DNA from: Anaeromassilibacillus sp. An172
Lineage (GTDB): Bacteria; Bacillota; Clostridia; Oscillospirales; Acutalibacteraceae
DNA: 64,000 bases
Assembly: GCF_002160515.1 (NCBI RefSeq)
Contig: NZ_NFKS01000016.1
Span: 1 to 64,000 of the forward strand
Direction: 5' to 3'
Made by a program: the position numbers and the translations under genes. This document shows, piece after piece, positions 33,083 to 41,628 of the stretch. Positions within the stretch are counted from its first letter, which is position 1. Each line of letters opens with the position of its first letter. The notes below the pieces were generated by a model that was not told the DNA's origin, searched no databases, and saw only the letters and a list, made by a program, of their open reading frames with translations.

Positions 33083-35002
33083 TTATGCAGTTTGTGATGT
33101 TTCCGTTTCTTTAGCTTTCCGCTTTTCCTGCCGGTAGAACTTCTCCCGGCAGGCAGGTTTGCAGAATTTAGCGTTGGGGCGGACAGACTGGAACGGCTCC
33201 CCGCAGCACTGGCACACCAGCTGGTACGGTTCACCCGGAACGATCAGCCCCTCGGCAATCTTCTGTTTGCGCTCCTTCTGGCGCAGATACTTTTCATGGT
33301 CACGGATGCGCTTCTGGCGGCGCTTTTCCTCCGCAGCCAGTTCTTCCTCGGTGGGTTCGGGCATGGGCACTTCAAACTTCCCGATGAAATTCAGATAAAT
33401 CTCAATTTCCTGCACCCGCTCCCCGGTGCTTCTGTCCGGGGCATGAACCAGAATTTTCTCCACAAATTCATGGATCATAGGGGCGGTCAGCTCGGTGAAA
33501 TCCGTATATTTCTGTGCCAGCGCCAGAAAGTGGCTGGCACGGTCGGTGTCCTCGTGAAACTGGTCCAGCTGTGCCTGCTCGGAGGCAAGCAGCTGTTCCA
33601 GCTCGGCCTGTTCCTTTTCATACTCGGCACACAGCAGCTCGAACCTTTTTTCCTCCAACTTGCCCATGGCATAGGTTTCGTATAGCTTTTTAATCAGCAC
33701 ATCCAGCTCGGCGCTGCGCTTGCGCTCCTTGGCCACCTTGCGTTTCAGCTCCTTGGCCGCTTCCTGCTGGCGAACCTGTGAAATACTGCGAACTTTCTGA
33801 ATAAACTCCTCCTTGTTCTGGATGGCATAGCTGGCGGTAGTGCGGATGGTTTCCAGAATCAGGGCATTCAGAGCCTTAGTGCTGACCGTGTGAGAAGAAC
33901 ACATCTGAGTTTCCCGCTCAAAGGTCAGGGTGTAGGTGGAGCAGCTGTAAAAATCCACGGAATATTCCCGCCCGTTCTTTTTGCGCTTGCCCCGGTGGTT
34001 ATACATCTTGGCTCCGCAGTCGGCGCAGAACACAAGGCCTGTCAGGGGATTGGCGACGCCGGTGGTATCTGTCCGGCGCACCGTCCGCTTCACCTGCTGG
34101 GCCAGCTGCCAGGTTTCCGGGTCAACAATGGCCTCGTGGGTATTCTCAAAGATCAGCCAGTCGGACGGGTCATTTTTTACCCGCTTATCCCGGTAGGACT
34201 TCTTGGAAGAACGGAAATTGACGGTATGCCCCATATATTCCGGTTTCTCCAGCATGGAGCTGACCGTGAAGCCGTACCAGTCATAGGGGCGGCTGGTGTC
34301 CACGGTGTTCTTCCGGCTGCCCCTGCCGTTACGTGCCAGATAATAAGCGGGGCACTCCACCTTTTCCTGTGTGAGTATCTTGGCGATCTCATAGGGGCCG
34401 TGCCCCTCCACCGCAAGCCGGAAGATCCGCCGCACCACAGCGGCGGCTTCCTCGTCCACAAGCCAGTGGTCCTTGTCCTCAGGGTCTTTTTTGTAGCCAT
34501 AGATGGCGTTGTTGGTGGTGGGCTTGCCCGCCTTGCCTTTGACACGGTACGCTGCCGAAACCTTTTTGGACTGGTCACGCAGATACCATTCGTTCATGAT
34601 ATTGAGAAAGGGCGCAAACTCGCCGCTGTCCTGTTCCTCGCTGTCAATGTTATTGGCGACAGCAACAAAATGAACCCCATTCTGCCGGAACATTACCTCG
34701 GTGTAAAAGCCGGTTTGCAGGTAGTTTCTGCCGATCCGACTTAGGTCCTTACACAGCAGATGGGCCACCTTTCCCGCCTCGATGTCCGCCACAAGGCGCT
34801 TCCATGCGGGACGGTCAAAGTTGCCGCCGGACCACCCATCGTCTGTGTAGTGGACGATATTGGTGTAGCCCCGCTGTGCTGCATAACTTTCGAGATACCG
34901 TTTTTGGTTCAGAATGGAGTTCGAGTCACCCGTGAGGTCATCGTCACGGGACAGGCGCTCATAGAGCGCAGTGATTTTTTCTTCCGTCTGTCTGTTTGCC
35001 AT
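33083..35002 (-). CDS. tnpX: large serine recombinase, TnpX-type
   Basis: This complete 639-residue recombinase should excise and integrate the inner element by serine chemistry. The catalytic domain begins with ALYERLSRDDD, whose Ser is the nucleophile, followed by DDGWSGGNFDRP and the LCKDLSRIGRNY segment. A recombinase domain, a zinc ribbon (CADCGAKMYNHRG), a long coiled coil, a DUF4368-like part and a second Cys-rich finger (CQCCGEPFQSVRPNAKFCKPAC) follow. Members of the Tn4451/Tn1549-associated group have the same order. It is the only intact integrase for the island. Confidence 0.93.
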   Translation of the reverse strand: MANRQTEEKITALYERLSRDDDLTGDSNSILNQKRYLESYAAQRGYTNIVHYTDDGWSGGNFDRPAWKRLVADIEAGKVAHLLCKDLSRIGRNYLQTGFYTEVMFRQNGVHFVAVANNIDSEEQDSGEFAPFLNIMNEWYLRDQSKKVSAAYRVKGKAGKPTTNNAIYGYKKDPEDKDHWLVDEEAAAVVRRIFRLAVEGHGPYEIAKILTQEKVECPAYYLARNGRGSRKNTVDTSRPYDWYGFTVSSMLEKPEYMGHTVNFRSSKKSYRDKRVKNDPSDWLIFENTHEAIVDPETWQLAQQVKRTVRRTDTTGVANPLTGLVFCADCGAKMYNHRGKRKKNGREYSVDFYSCSTYTLTFERETQMCSSHTVSTKALNALILETIRTTASYAIQNKEEFIQKVRSISQVRQQEAAKELKRKVAKERKRSAELDVLIKKLYETYAMGKLEEKRFELLCAEYEKEQAELEQLLASEQAQLDQFHEDTDRASHFLALAQKYTDFTELTAPMIHEFVEKILVHAPDRSTGERVQEIEIYLNFIGKFEVPMPEPTEEELAAEEKRRQKRIRDHEKYLRQKERKQKIAEGLIVPGEPYQLVCQCCGEPFQSVRPNAKFCKPACREKFYRQEKRKAKETETSQTA

Positions 35003-35003
35003 A

Positions 35004-35207
35004 TTAGGCGCTCCTTTCAGACGGACGGCTCATTTGTGGCAGTTCCATTATACCACATTCCGGCTGGTTTGCCAGCCCGTCATTGCGGATCAGCCGTAAA
35101 ATTTTATCTTCCATCGTTTCCTCGGCGGTTTCGCTGAGGTAGACACGAACTTTATAGGTGGTGTTGCCAATGTGCCGGGTCAGAAACACGGCATTTTTAT
35201 CTGCCAT
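35004..35207 (-). CDS. tnpW: TnpW family transposon protein
   Basis: This 67-residue protein contains the TnpW pattern (IGNTTYKVRVYLSETAEETMEDKILRLIRND). TnpW proteins accompany TnpX-type recombinases in Tn4451-like elements. Their role is not settled. It lies directly upstream of the recombinase, with one base between stop and start, and has GAGAGG before the ATG. Confidence 0.85.
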   Translation of the reverse strand: MADKNAVFLTRHIGNTTYKVRVYLSETAEETMEDKILRLIRNDGLANQPECGIMELPQMSRPSERSA

Positions 35208-35469
35208 AGAACCTCTCTTTCTTGCGCTTTCGGCGCATCCGGTGTATACTGTTGTTATAGTTCCGTTTTTTGTAACCTGCGATTGTGTTACTCATTTTTT
35301 GTGTTGAGCCTGTACATGGCGAGTGCCCCCTTTCTCCTGCGTGAACGAGCAAATGTAACCCAAGTAACTTGTTTTCAGATTACTCTTTCACTAATAGGAG
35401 AAATCCGGGGTGCAAAACGGAACCATTTTTGAAAAATCGCAAAATATTTTTTTGAAAAGAGGTGGGGTC

Positions 35470-36312
35470 ATGGCGTATCTGTCTGATGACGAGCTTCTGG
35501 ATACCGAGGGTGGCTTCACCGGATGGGACGATGGGACAGGCGCAGGGGCGGAAGAAACGCTGGAACAGGCGCTTGCGGAAGAACGTCTGGCCGAGCTGGA
35601 AAGTGAGCTGGAGCAGGACGAGCATCCCATCGACTATGAAGCGGAGCTGGAGGACGAGGAGGAAGAAGCTGCCCCGGTCAGTGATAAACGGCTCAAACGG
35701 GAGATGCGGGCCGAGGCCATACGGCGGCTGGAGGAAGCAGCACGCACGGAGAAGGATTTCCGGGCCGTGGTGGAGGAATGGAACAAGCTGGACCGGAACC
35801 GGGAGCGCCGGGAACGGGACCACGAAAACCTCCGTGGGGATGTGCCGCTGGAATATCAGGCGGTGCCGGAACCGAAGCTCATTCCCCGCTGGATGAACAA
35901 CCCCACATACCGGCAGCTGATGGCCGGGAACTTTCTGGACATTCTGTTTGACTGCCCTTATGAGATGCACAACCTGACCGCTGATCCCTTTATTTCCCGC
36001 ATGGTGGAGGAACTGAGCGAGGAACACAAGGAAGTTTTGTATTTCCTCTCTTTGCGGCTGTACAGCACCACCCGGCTTGCCGCTATCCGTGGGCAGTCTG
36101 ACCGCAACATCCGCAAGCTGCGGAAAACTATACACAAGAAATTGCAGCGCCAGATGTATGACCATCTGTGCGGCAAACCGGAACATAGCCTGACCTTGCG
36201 GGAACGCCAGTTTTTAGAGGAATACTCGAAAATCGCAAGAAAACAGGGCAAGGATGCCGTGATCCGGCGGGAGAACAAGACCAAGCGCAGAAAAAAGAAA
36301 AACCGCCCCTGA
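35470..36312 (+). CDS. sigma-70-region-4-like mobile-element protein
   Basis: This 280-residue protein has a very acidic N-terminal third (ELESELEQDEHPIDYEAELEDEEEE) and a C-terminal HTH region resembling sigma factor region 4 (EEHKEVLYFLSLRLYSTTRLAAIRGQSDRNIRKLRKTI) with a basic tail. Proteins of this kind are common in Tn4451/Tn1549-like elements and may regulate element genes. Region 2 is not seen, so it is unlikely to be a full sigma factor. The ATG at 35470 follows GAGGTGG. Confidence 0.7.
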   Translation: MAYLSDDELLDTEGGFTGWDDGTGAGAEETLEQALAEERLAELESELEQDEHPIDYEAELEDEEEEAAPVSDKRLKREMRAEAIRRLEEAARTEKDFRAVVEEWNKLDRNRERRERDHENLRGDVPLEYQAVPEPKLIPRWMNNPTYRQLMAGNFLDILFDCPYEMHNLTADPFISRMVEELSEEHKEVLYFLSLRLYSTTRLAAIRGQSDRNIRKLRKTIHKKLQRQMYDHLCGKPEHSLTLRERQFLEEYSKIARKQGKDAVIRRENKTKRRKKKNRP

Positions 36313-36343
36313 TAATTGGGACGATTAAGGAGAAAGGGCGTGT

Positions 36344-37264
36344 ATGATGAAAAATATATTTGAACAGTCCCGTTCCCATTGGGTGCGGTACGATCATTAC
36401 GAGCTGAAAACAGCGGAAGATGGCAAGCGGTATATCACCCCCGGCAAGAGCGCAAAGCCGGATGTCTACAATCCGCTGAAAGAGGTCCCTGGCATTGTGC
36501 TGGATGCCCTGAATGTGGGGATGCTGATGATGGGACGCAAGCCGGAAGCAGAAGTGGAAAAGGCGATAATGGAGTTTATCACCCGGTACGGCCTGCTGGG
36601 GCTGATGACCGCTCTGCCTACCACACCGTCCTTTATGGACTATGAGGCGGTGTACCTGCCGAAAAACCACTTCATCAAGGAAGAATCCATGGCGACAGAC
36701 AAATACTTGTCCCTGTTTTATCCTTTTGACCAGCTGGACTTGGTGAAGAAAGGCATAGAATCCACGTGGAATGTGTCCGGTGACCGGACGATGATTGCCC
36801 TGACCATGACCTTCATGGACGAGCCGATGGCGAAAAACATGAGTTTCCAGCGGGAATATGCGGAACCCTACGAGTGGGTTGCTCAACAGTTCAAGGACTG
36901 GGCTTTTACGCTGACCACCGCCTTTTTCTACTACAATGACTATGATTTCATGGGCGAGGACGAACGGGGGCTGCACCGCAAGGCTATGGCCGCATTTGGC
37001 GGGATTGCCCCCAGCTACCACATTGAGCTGCTGGATAAGCCCACCATTTACTGGGATTTTCACTCCCTGCTGTTGGGCATCCAGATGATGTTCAGCTTCA
37101 TGTTGGTGGACAGTGACCAGCCCCTGCGCCTGTGCAAGCACTGCCAGAAGGTGTTCCTGGGCAGCCGGTCCAACGCCGCCTTTTGCAGTCCACGGTGCAA
37201 GAATCAGTACAATGTCTACAAGAGCCGGGGAAAGAACCGGACGGATGGAGGTGACGAAGAATGA
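36344..37264 (+). CDS. DUF6076-like protein with C-terminal zinc finger
   Basis: This 306-residue protein is conserved in mobile elements of gut Firmicutes. The body is helical. The C-terminus has a CGNR-type zinc finger (LCKHCQKVFLGSRSNAAFCSPRCKNQYNVY), suggesting nucleic-acid binding. The role is unknown. It follows the sigma-like gene by 31 bases and its stop overlaps the RhuM start (ATGA), so the three genes form an operon. Confidence 0.7.
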   Translation: MMKNIFEQSRSHWVRYDHYELKTAEDGKRYITPGKSAKPDVYNPLKEVPGIVLDALNVGMLMMGRKPEAEVEKAIMEFITRYGLLGLMTALPTTPSFMDYEAVYLPKNHFIKEESMATDKYLSLFYPFDQLDLVKKGIESTWNVSGDRTMIALTMTFMDEPMAKNMSFQREYAEPYEWVAQQFKDWAFTLTTAFFYYNDYDFMGEDERGLHRKAMAAFGGIAPSYHIELLDKPTIYWDFHSLLLGIQMMFSFMLVDSDQPLRLCKHCQKVFLGSRSNAAFCSPRCKNQYNVYKSRGKNRTDGGDEE

Positions 37265-38298
37265 GTGAGGAACAGGGACTGACCCCGTATGAAACCAGAG
37301 AAATTCTCTTTTACAAGACTGAAAACGGAGAGGTGCGGGTGGAAATCCTGCTCTTTCAGGAAAATCTCTGGCTGACGCAGGCAAAAATGGCAGAGCTGTT
37401 CGAGGTGCAGAAAGCGGCCATTTCCAAGCATCTGAAAAAAATCTTTGAATCCGGCGAACTGAGCGAGGATTCAGTTGTTTCCAAAATGGAAACAACTGCG
37501 GCGGACGGAAAACGGTATCAGACCAACTATTATAATCTGGACGCCATCATCGCTGTGGGGTATCGTGTGAACTCCAAAAAGGCGACCATGTTCCGCATTT
37601 GGGCGAACCGGGTGTTGAAAGAGTTCATCATCAAGGGTTATGTGATGGATGACGCACGGCTGCGGGAGCCGGAGAACTTTTTCGGCAAGGATTATTTCGA
37701 GGAACAGCTGGAGCGTATCCGGGACATCCGAGCCAGCGAGAGAAGGTTCTACCAGAAAATCACGGACATCTATTCCCAGTGCAGCGCCGACTACGATGTG
37801 GAAAGCCCCATCACAAAGGAGTTTTTTGCCACGGTGCAGAATAAGCTCCACTATGCGGTCACCCATCATACCGCCGCCGAGATCGTATACGGCCGTGCCG
37901 ACAGTACCAAGCCCAACATGGGGCTGACCACATGGAAAAACGCCCCCAAAGGCCGCATCCGCAAATCGGATGTCACCGTCGCTAAAAACTATCTGAACGA
38001 AACGGAAATGCGTAACCTGAACGAGATCGTCACCATGTACCTGGACTATGCGGAACGGCAGGCCCGCCGGGGAAATGTCATGTATATGGCCGATTGGGTC
38101 AAGCGGCTTGACGCATTTTTACAGTTCAACGAGGAAGATATTCTGCATGATAAGGGTAAGGTGACTGCTGCCATTGCCAAAGCCTTTGCCGAGAAAGAGT
38201 TTGAAAAGTTCCGAGTTTTGCAGGATCGGACCTATCAGAGCGACTTTGACCGGCTGGTTGCGGAAACTTCGGATGATCTGGATGATTTGACAGAATAA
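37261..38298 (+). CDS. rhuM: RhuM family virulence-type protein
   Basis: This 345-residue RhuM family protein has an N-terminal winged-helix-like part (LWLTQAKMAELFEVQKAAISKHL, DGKRYQTNYYNLDAIIAVGYRVNS) and a helical C-terminal half with TVQNKLHYAVTHHTAAEIVYGRAD, resembling a Fic/Doc-like fold. The biochemical activity is not known. Homologues occur on pathogenicity islands and mobile elements. GGAGG precedes the ATG. A strong terminator follows. Confidence 0.88.
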   Translation: MSEEQGLTPYETREILFYKTENGEVRVEILLFQENLWLTQAKMAELFEVQKAAISKHLKKIFESGELSEDSVVSKMETTAADGKRYQTNYYNLDAIIAVGYRVNSKKATMFRIWANRVLKEFIIKGYVMDDARLREPENFFGKDYFEEQLERIRDIRASERRFYQKITDIYSQCSADYDVESPITKEFFATVQNKLHYAVTHHTAAEIVYGRADSTKPNMGLTTWKNAPKGRIRKSDVTVAKNYLNETEMRNLNEIVTMYLDYAERQARRGNVMYMADWVKRLDAFLQFNEEDILHDKGKVTAAIAKAFAEKEFEKFRVLQDRTYQSDFDRLVAETSDDLDDLTE

Positions 38299-38310
38299 CC
38301 ATATACACAG

Positions 38311-38353
38311 AAAGCCCACGCCTCCGGTTCTCTTTCCGGCTGCGTGGGCTTTT
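38311..38353. terminator. bidirectional terminator between convergent genes
   Basis: AGCCCACGC pairs with GCGTGGGCT and is followed by TTTTT on the plus strand, with AAAG on the other side. It lies between rhuM and the convergent DUF6809 gene. Confidence 0.85.
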
Positions 38354-38364
38354 TCGGCCATCGC

Positions 38365-38640
38365 CTATTTCTTGTTTTGCAGCTGTTCATGGGCTTCCTG
38401 CTGGACGATCAGCCCCGCTGAAAAGCCATACTTGAAATGGCTCTCACTTTCCTCGCATTGGGCAATAGCGTTCTGCGCCCGGAGTTCCTCCACCAGAGCA
38501 TAGTCCTCTTTGCTGAGCCGCTGGGATAACTGATCCATCAGCTCTGCACAGGTTTGGACCGCCTTGCGGTATTCCAGGGACGTGGGCACTACCGTTTCAC
38601 AGGGATAAAACTCTCCATTATACATGGCTTCTAAAATCAT
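38365..38640 (-). CDS. DUF6809 family mobile-element protein
   Basis: This 91-residue protein begins MILEAMYNGEFYPCETVVP at 38640, after GGAGGG. The family is short, helical and found next to tnpV in many Clostridia elements. The function is unknown. Longer frames to 38682 lack a ribosome binding site and overlap the tnpV end. Confidence 0.8.
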   Translation of the reverse strand: MILEAMYNGEFYPCETVVPTSLEYRKAVQTCAELMDQLSQRLSKEDYALVEELRAQNAIAQCEESESHFKYGFSAGLIVQQEAHEQLQNKK

Positions 38641-38653
38641 GGTGTTCCCTCCC

Positions 38654-39004
38654 TCAACAGTAAACCAGCTCCGCCAGGACAATTTCCTCGGCTCTGTTGT
38701 GGATGGAGTTCATGGAGCGCACCCATGCCATCTGGTCGGCAGCTTTCAGGGCTTCTGTGACGTCCTCTTGCTGCATCATGGCTTTTTCAATGATTTCCAG
38801 CCGCTCCCAGCAGGCGGTGTCGATTTCCTCCAAGTGGGGAAACAGCTTTTCGGTGATAATGAGATCGGCATACAGAATGGGCCAGTGTTCTTTTAAGTAG
38901 GCACGGCGCAACCGGCCATATTTCCCGATATGGTACTCTTTGGTGTCCGATAACACAAGATCGGGAATGAGATAGTCGCCGCATTTGGTGTAAGTCAGTT
39001 CCAT
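38654..39004 (-). CDS. tnpV: TnpV family transposon protein
   Basis: This 116-residue TnpV-like protein has YHIGKYGRLRRAYLKEHWPILY, a middle LIITEKLFPHLEEID segment and the end NRAEEIVLAELVYC. TnpV is encoded in Tn4451-type transposons and may assist excision, but this is not proven. It precedes the DUF6809 gene by 13 bases. It lies close to the right end of the inner element. Confidence 0.85.
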   Translation of the reverse strand: MELTYTKCGDYLIPDLVLSDTKEYHIGKYGRLRRAYLKEHWPILYADLIITEKLFPHLEEIDTACWERLEIIEKAMMQQEDVTEALKAADQMAWVRSMNSIHNRAEEIVLAELVYC

Positions 39005-39108
39005 ACAAGGCTCCTTTCGTGGGAATGTGGTTGACAGTTACGGTAGGTTTGAGGGCATCCCTCCTTTATCATAACTGTCTTTTCATTCGCCACAAATGAG
39101 CCGTCAGT

Positions 39109-39158
39109 CATGATGTAATGTTTTTTGGTGTAATCCACCCTCTATACATTACATCATG
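39109..39158. repeat. 50-bp inverted-repeat segment at the right junction of the inner element
   Basis: CATGATGTAATG (39109-39120) is the perfect inverse of CATTACATCATG (39147-39158) around a 26-base centre. The outer arm ends exactly where the recombinase fragment begins. It may be a recombinase attachment site or a terminal structure of the insert. Confidence 0.65.
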
Positions 39159-39269
39159 ATTGGTAATGGAGTTCGACTCCATATCCTTTTTGTCATCGTC
39201 CACCGACAAACGGCAGTAAAGGGCGGTGATCTTTTCTTTTTCATGCCCGTTTTTGTTTTGCGTTGTCAT
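39159..39269 (-). pseudogene. serine recombinase, 5' fragment of the split gene
   Basis: The fragment starts at 39269 after AAAGGAG and gives 37 codons of a typical serine recombinase N-terminus. ALYCRLSVDDD holds the catalytic Ser, and the fragment ends MESNSITN. The next residues (HDVMYRG...) are foreign and a stop follows at 39108. The sequence continues perfectly in QKQILLDYAKK at 14631. Thus the outer recombinase gene has been interrupted by 24.5 kb. Its promoter and upstream genes (TnpW-like, ParB) remain next to this fragment. Confidence 0.88.
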
Positions 39270-39356
39270 TAATTCTTCAGTCTCCTTTCTGACAACCGGG
39301 CATTGCAGGGTAATGCCAGTATACCGTGCAGTGCCCGCATTGTCGAATGTGCAGGG

Positions 39357-39539
39357 TTAAATATTTTGCAGTTCCAGAAGCAAGTCCCAGAACTGTTTTA
39401 GGACGGTTTCTCTGCCCTCTGTATCAAAATGGGTGGTTACCTCATAAGCCGTACCACCGATCTGCATGGAAAAGGAATCGTTGTCCGGCGAGCGAAAATA
39501 GGGAACGAAACTTCCCAAAGGAATTATTTTATCGTCCAT
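39357..39539 (-). CDS. TnpW-like protein of the outer element
   Basis: This 60-residue protein contains FSMQIGGTAYEVTTHFDTEGRETVLKQFWDLL, which follows the TnpW pattern. The ATG comes directly after the ParB stop (TAAATG). It lies between parB and the recombinase fragment, matching the usual order parB-tnpW-recombinase of such elements. Confidence 0.7.
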   Translation of the reverse strand: MDDKIIPLGSFVPYFRSPDNDSFSMQIGGTAYEVTTHFDTEGRETVLKQFWDLLLELQNI

Positions 39540-40400
39540 TTACCGTTCCTCCTTTGCGTTTCGTTCTCTCTGCCGCTGCCATTTTTCCAGCAGTTTGAGG
39601 ATAGTATTCTGCATATCCTTGCCCGTATAGCTTTTGGGAAAATACTTCTGTATCTCCTCTTTGGGAAAGCGAATCTGCTCCTTTTGGTTGGCTTTCTCCT
39701 CGCTCATCACGGCAAAAATAACATCAGCAGTGAGCCTGCCTTGACGGGAAAAGCCACGAAGCCTTTGCGCCTGTGAAAGAGACGGCGTAGCGTCCGCATA
39801 TTCGATTTCGTTCAGAAGCAAATGCTGTTCTTCATGGGTTAAGTACGACAATTCCACCGCAGGCGTGAGGGCAATCCTGCCCTTGTCCACCATCTCAAGT
39901 AGTTCGGGGATCAAGTAAGTCAGGCGGATATACCGGTGCAAAGTATCCTTGCCGATACCGAATTCATTTGCGATTCTTTCATCACTTCGATACTTTGTCG
40001 CAACCTGCGACAAAGTTAAATCGGTACGCTGACCTTGTTTCCGGATTGCTTCCCATTTCATTTTGTAGGCGAATGCACGCTCGCTGGGCAAAATATTGTT
40101 CCTGTGTAGGTTGGCATCTACCATCATGGAAACCGCCTGCTCGTCGCTTAGATTGCGGACGATAACAGGTATCTTTTCCATACCGAGTTCTTTGCAAATC
40201 TCCAAACGCCTGTGTCCCGATATGACCTCGTATTCACTTTCCGAAAGAGGACGGACGATCAGCGGCTCGATTGTACCTTGTGCCTTTATGCTCTTTAAAA
40301 GCTGTTCCTTTTCTTCTCCGTTCCGCAGCTTGAACGGGTGATTCCGAAAGGGAACAAGGGATTTTAAATCTAAGTATTCAATCGCTTCTTTTTCTTTCAT
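39540..40400 (-). CDS. parB: ParB/Spo0J-type partition protein
   Basis: This 286-residue ParB-family protein has an N-terminal nuclease-like/CTP-binding fold with IEPLIVRPL and the motif YEVISGHRRLE, the ILPSERAFAYKMKWEAI region, an HTH (RIANEFGIGKDTLHRYIRLTYLI) and a basic tail. It probably supports stability or regulation of the circular form of the outer element. No ParA is seen nearby. GAGG lies upstream of the ATG. Confidence 0.9.
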   Translation of the reverse strand: MKEKEAIEYLDLKSLVPFRNHPFKLRNGEEKEQLLKSIKAQGTIEPLIVRPLSESEYEVISGHRRLEICKELGMEKIPVIVRNLSDEQAVSMMVDANLHRNNILPSERAFAYKMKWEAIRKQGQRTDLTLSQVATKYRSDERIANEFGIGKDTLHRYIRLTYLIPELLEMVDKGRIALTPAVELSYLTHEEQHLLLNEIEYADATPSLSQAQRLRGFSRQGRLTADVIFAVMSEEKANQKEQIRFPKEEIQKYFPKSYTGKDMQNTILKLLEKWQRQRERNAKEER

Positions 40401-40508
40401 ATGTTATGAAACCTCCGTTGTTTTTCTTTTTCGGGTAGTAAGTATTCTTACTCTATTTGTCTTAATAGCTTCTGATCTTCGGAACTTTAGAAGTCCGAAA
40501 ACCGGAAA

Positions 40509-40847
40509 TCAGAACTTTTTCAAGTAGATGATGTTCGGCTTTCCCTGTCCCTGCCGCTTGCGGAGGATCAGGTCAGCCTGTTCCAGTTCCGAGAACAGCC
40601 TGCATATCTTTTCGTGCCCGAAGCGCAGCTTTTCCTGCGCCTCTTTGACGGTAAAGAACTGGTAGATGCGCCCACGCTTGTCCGTCCAGCCGTTTTTGGC
40701 GGAAAGGTGCATACGGTCGAGCAGCAGGCCGTAGAGCATTTTGGCGTCGGTGGAAACCGGTTTGTATTTTTCCTCTGTGAACAAAGCCTTGGGGACTTTG
40801 TAAAAGACATAGCTTTCCGCTTCGGATAATTTGAAATACGGATTCAG
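40509..40847 (-). CDS. repA: RepA-type replication initiator, short and with non-standard start
   Basis: The frame encodes the RepA_N domain: NPYFKLSEAESYVFYKVPKALF, STDAKMLYGLLLDRM, FTVKEAQEKLRFGHEKICRLF. Homologues usually begin at the NPYF segment with ATG. Here that codon is CTG (40847), with AGAAGG upstream and a stop before it. The first ordinary start, a TTG at 40784, would delete the first 21 residues. The protein also ends about 110 residues in, earlier than full RepA proteins. It is either initiated at CTG or decaying. Confidence 0.7.
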   Translation of the reverse strand: MNPYFKLSEAESYVFYKVPKALFTEEKYKPVSTDAKMLYGLLLDRMHLSAKNGWTDKRGRIYQFFTVKEAQEKLRFGHEKICRLFSELEQADLILRKRQGQGKPNIIYLKKF

Positions 40848-41092
40848 AAACTCACCTTCTTTCTGTCACGGTTTTAACCCGTGATTTTGTATGTTCGGGT
40901 ATTACGGTATTCCTTATGGTGTTTTCGCTTGAGAAAAGACTTGATTTCTGCGGCTTTGCGGCTTCAAAAAGCGTGACATAGACACTCTGTTTTCATTCGT
41001 TCCAAGCAGCAGAATATTCCTTTCTTAAATTTCCGCCCTATCGGAGCGAGCAGACTGTTTGTACTCCTACCGTCACAAAACAGTATCACTTG

Positions 41093-41476
41093 TCAGGGCT
41101 GCACCCTGAAACCTGCTTGAGACTGCACTGCCCGTTTCCTGCGCTGGCGCTCGGCAGCTTTCTTCCGCTTTTGGACGGCGGCACAGTTTGGGCAGTAGCG
41201 CTGGTTTTTTGCCCTTGGTACGAAATACGACTTGCAGATTTGGCATCTCTTTTGACGGCTTGGCTGCATGATCTCGGCAAACAGTTCCCTGTCTGCGGGA
41301 AGGACTGCATTTTTGAAATAATTGCAGTAGATTCCATACCGGCTGATGCACTGCACACAGGCGTGTTCTTCGCCATCGTCCAGCAGCAGGCAGCTGCCGT
41401 CTACATAGTTGCAGCAAAGTTTTTTGATGAGGGCGTTGATCCGCTTTGACTGCTTTGGAGTGATTTTTATGACCAT
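41093..41476 (-). CDS. cysteine-rich VLP protein
   Basis: This 127-residue protein has the cysteine-rich VLP pattern: INALIKKLCCNYVDGSCLLLDDGEEHACVQCIS, then YCNYFKNAVLP, then a zinc-finger-like CQICKSYFVPRAKNQRYCPNC and a basic end. The family is common in Tn1549-like elements and its function is not known. AAGGAGG precedes the ATG at 41476. Confidence 0.85.
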   Translation of the reverse strand: MVIKITPKQSKRINALIKKLCCNYVDGSCLLLDDGEEHACVQCISRYGIYCNYFKNAVLPADRELFAEIMQPSRQKRCQICKSYFVPRAKNQRYCPNCAAVQKRKKAAERQRRKRAVQSQAGFRVQP

Positions 41477-41628
41477 GATTTTCACCTCCTTTGTGCGTCC
41501 CTTGGAATCTAATTGTGCTGTCGCTTCTCCGAATCCAGTTTTTCTGTCCCTGGCCCTGTCAGACGGCGTCGCAAAGTCATATCCCATTCGGATTGTTATT
41601 CAATTTTCAAGGTACAATGAAAAGGTCT

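Larger units (their letters stand above)
14632..39158. mobile_element. inner mobilizable element (Tn4451-like) inserted in the outer recombinase gene
   Basis: The 24,527 bases between the two halves of the outer recombinase gene are taken as the insert. The fragments meet exactly between an Asn codon (AAT) and a Gln codon (CAA), with a possible shared CA dinucleotide as expected for serine integrases. The insert carries a complete TnpX-type recombinase, TnpW, TnpV, a MobA/MobL relaxase with an oriT-like region, a sigma-like factor, RhuM, DUF6809, a decayed primase and a 13-kb cargo operon with an Hsp70-like ATPase. Later rearrangement at the left end is possible. Confidence 0.7.

Noticed and set aside
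33890-34744. 284-residue plus-strand ORF within the TnpX-type recombinase
   Set aside because: It is antisense to a complete recombinase with all domains. No ribosome binding site is seen.
36128-37495. 455-residue minus-strand ORF
   Set aside because: It is antisense to three well-supported plus-strand genes (sigma-like, DUF6076-like, RhuM). It arises from GC-rich third positions.
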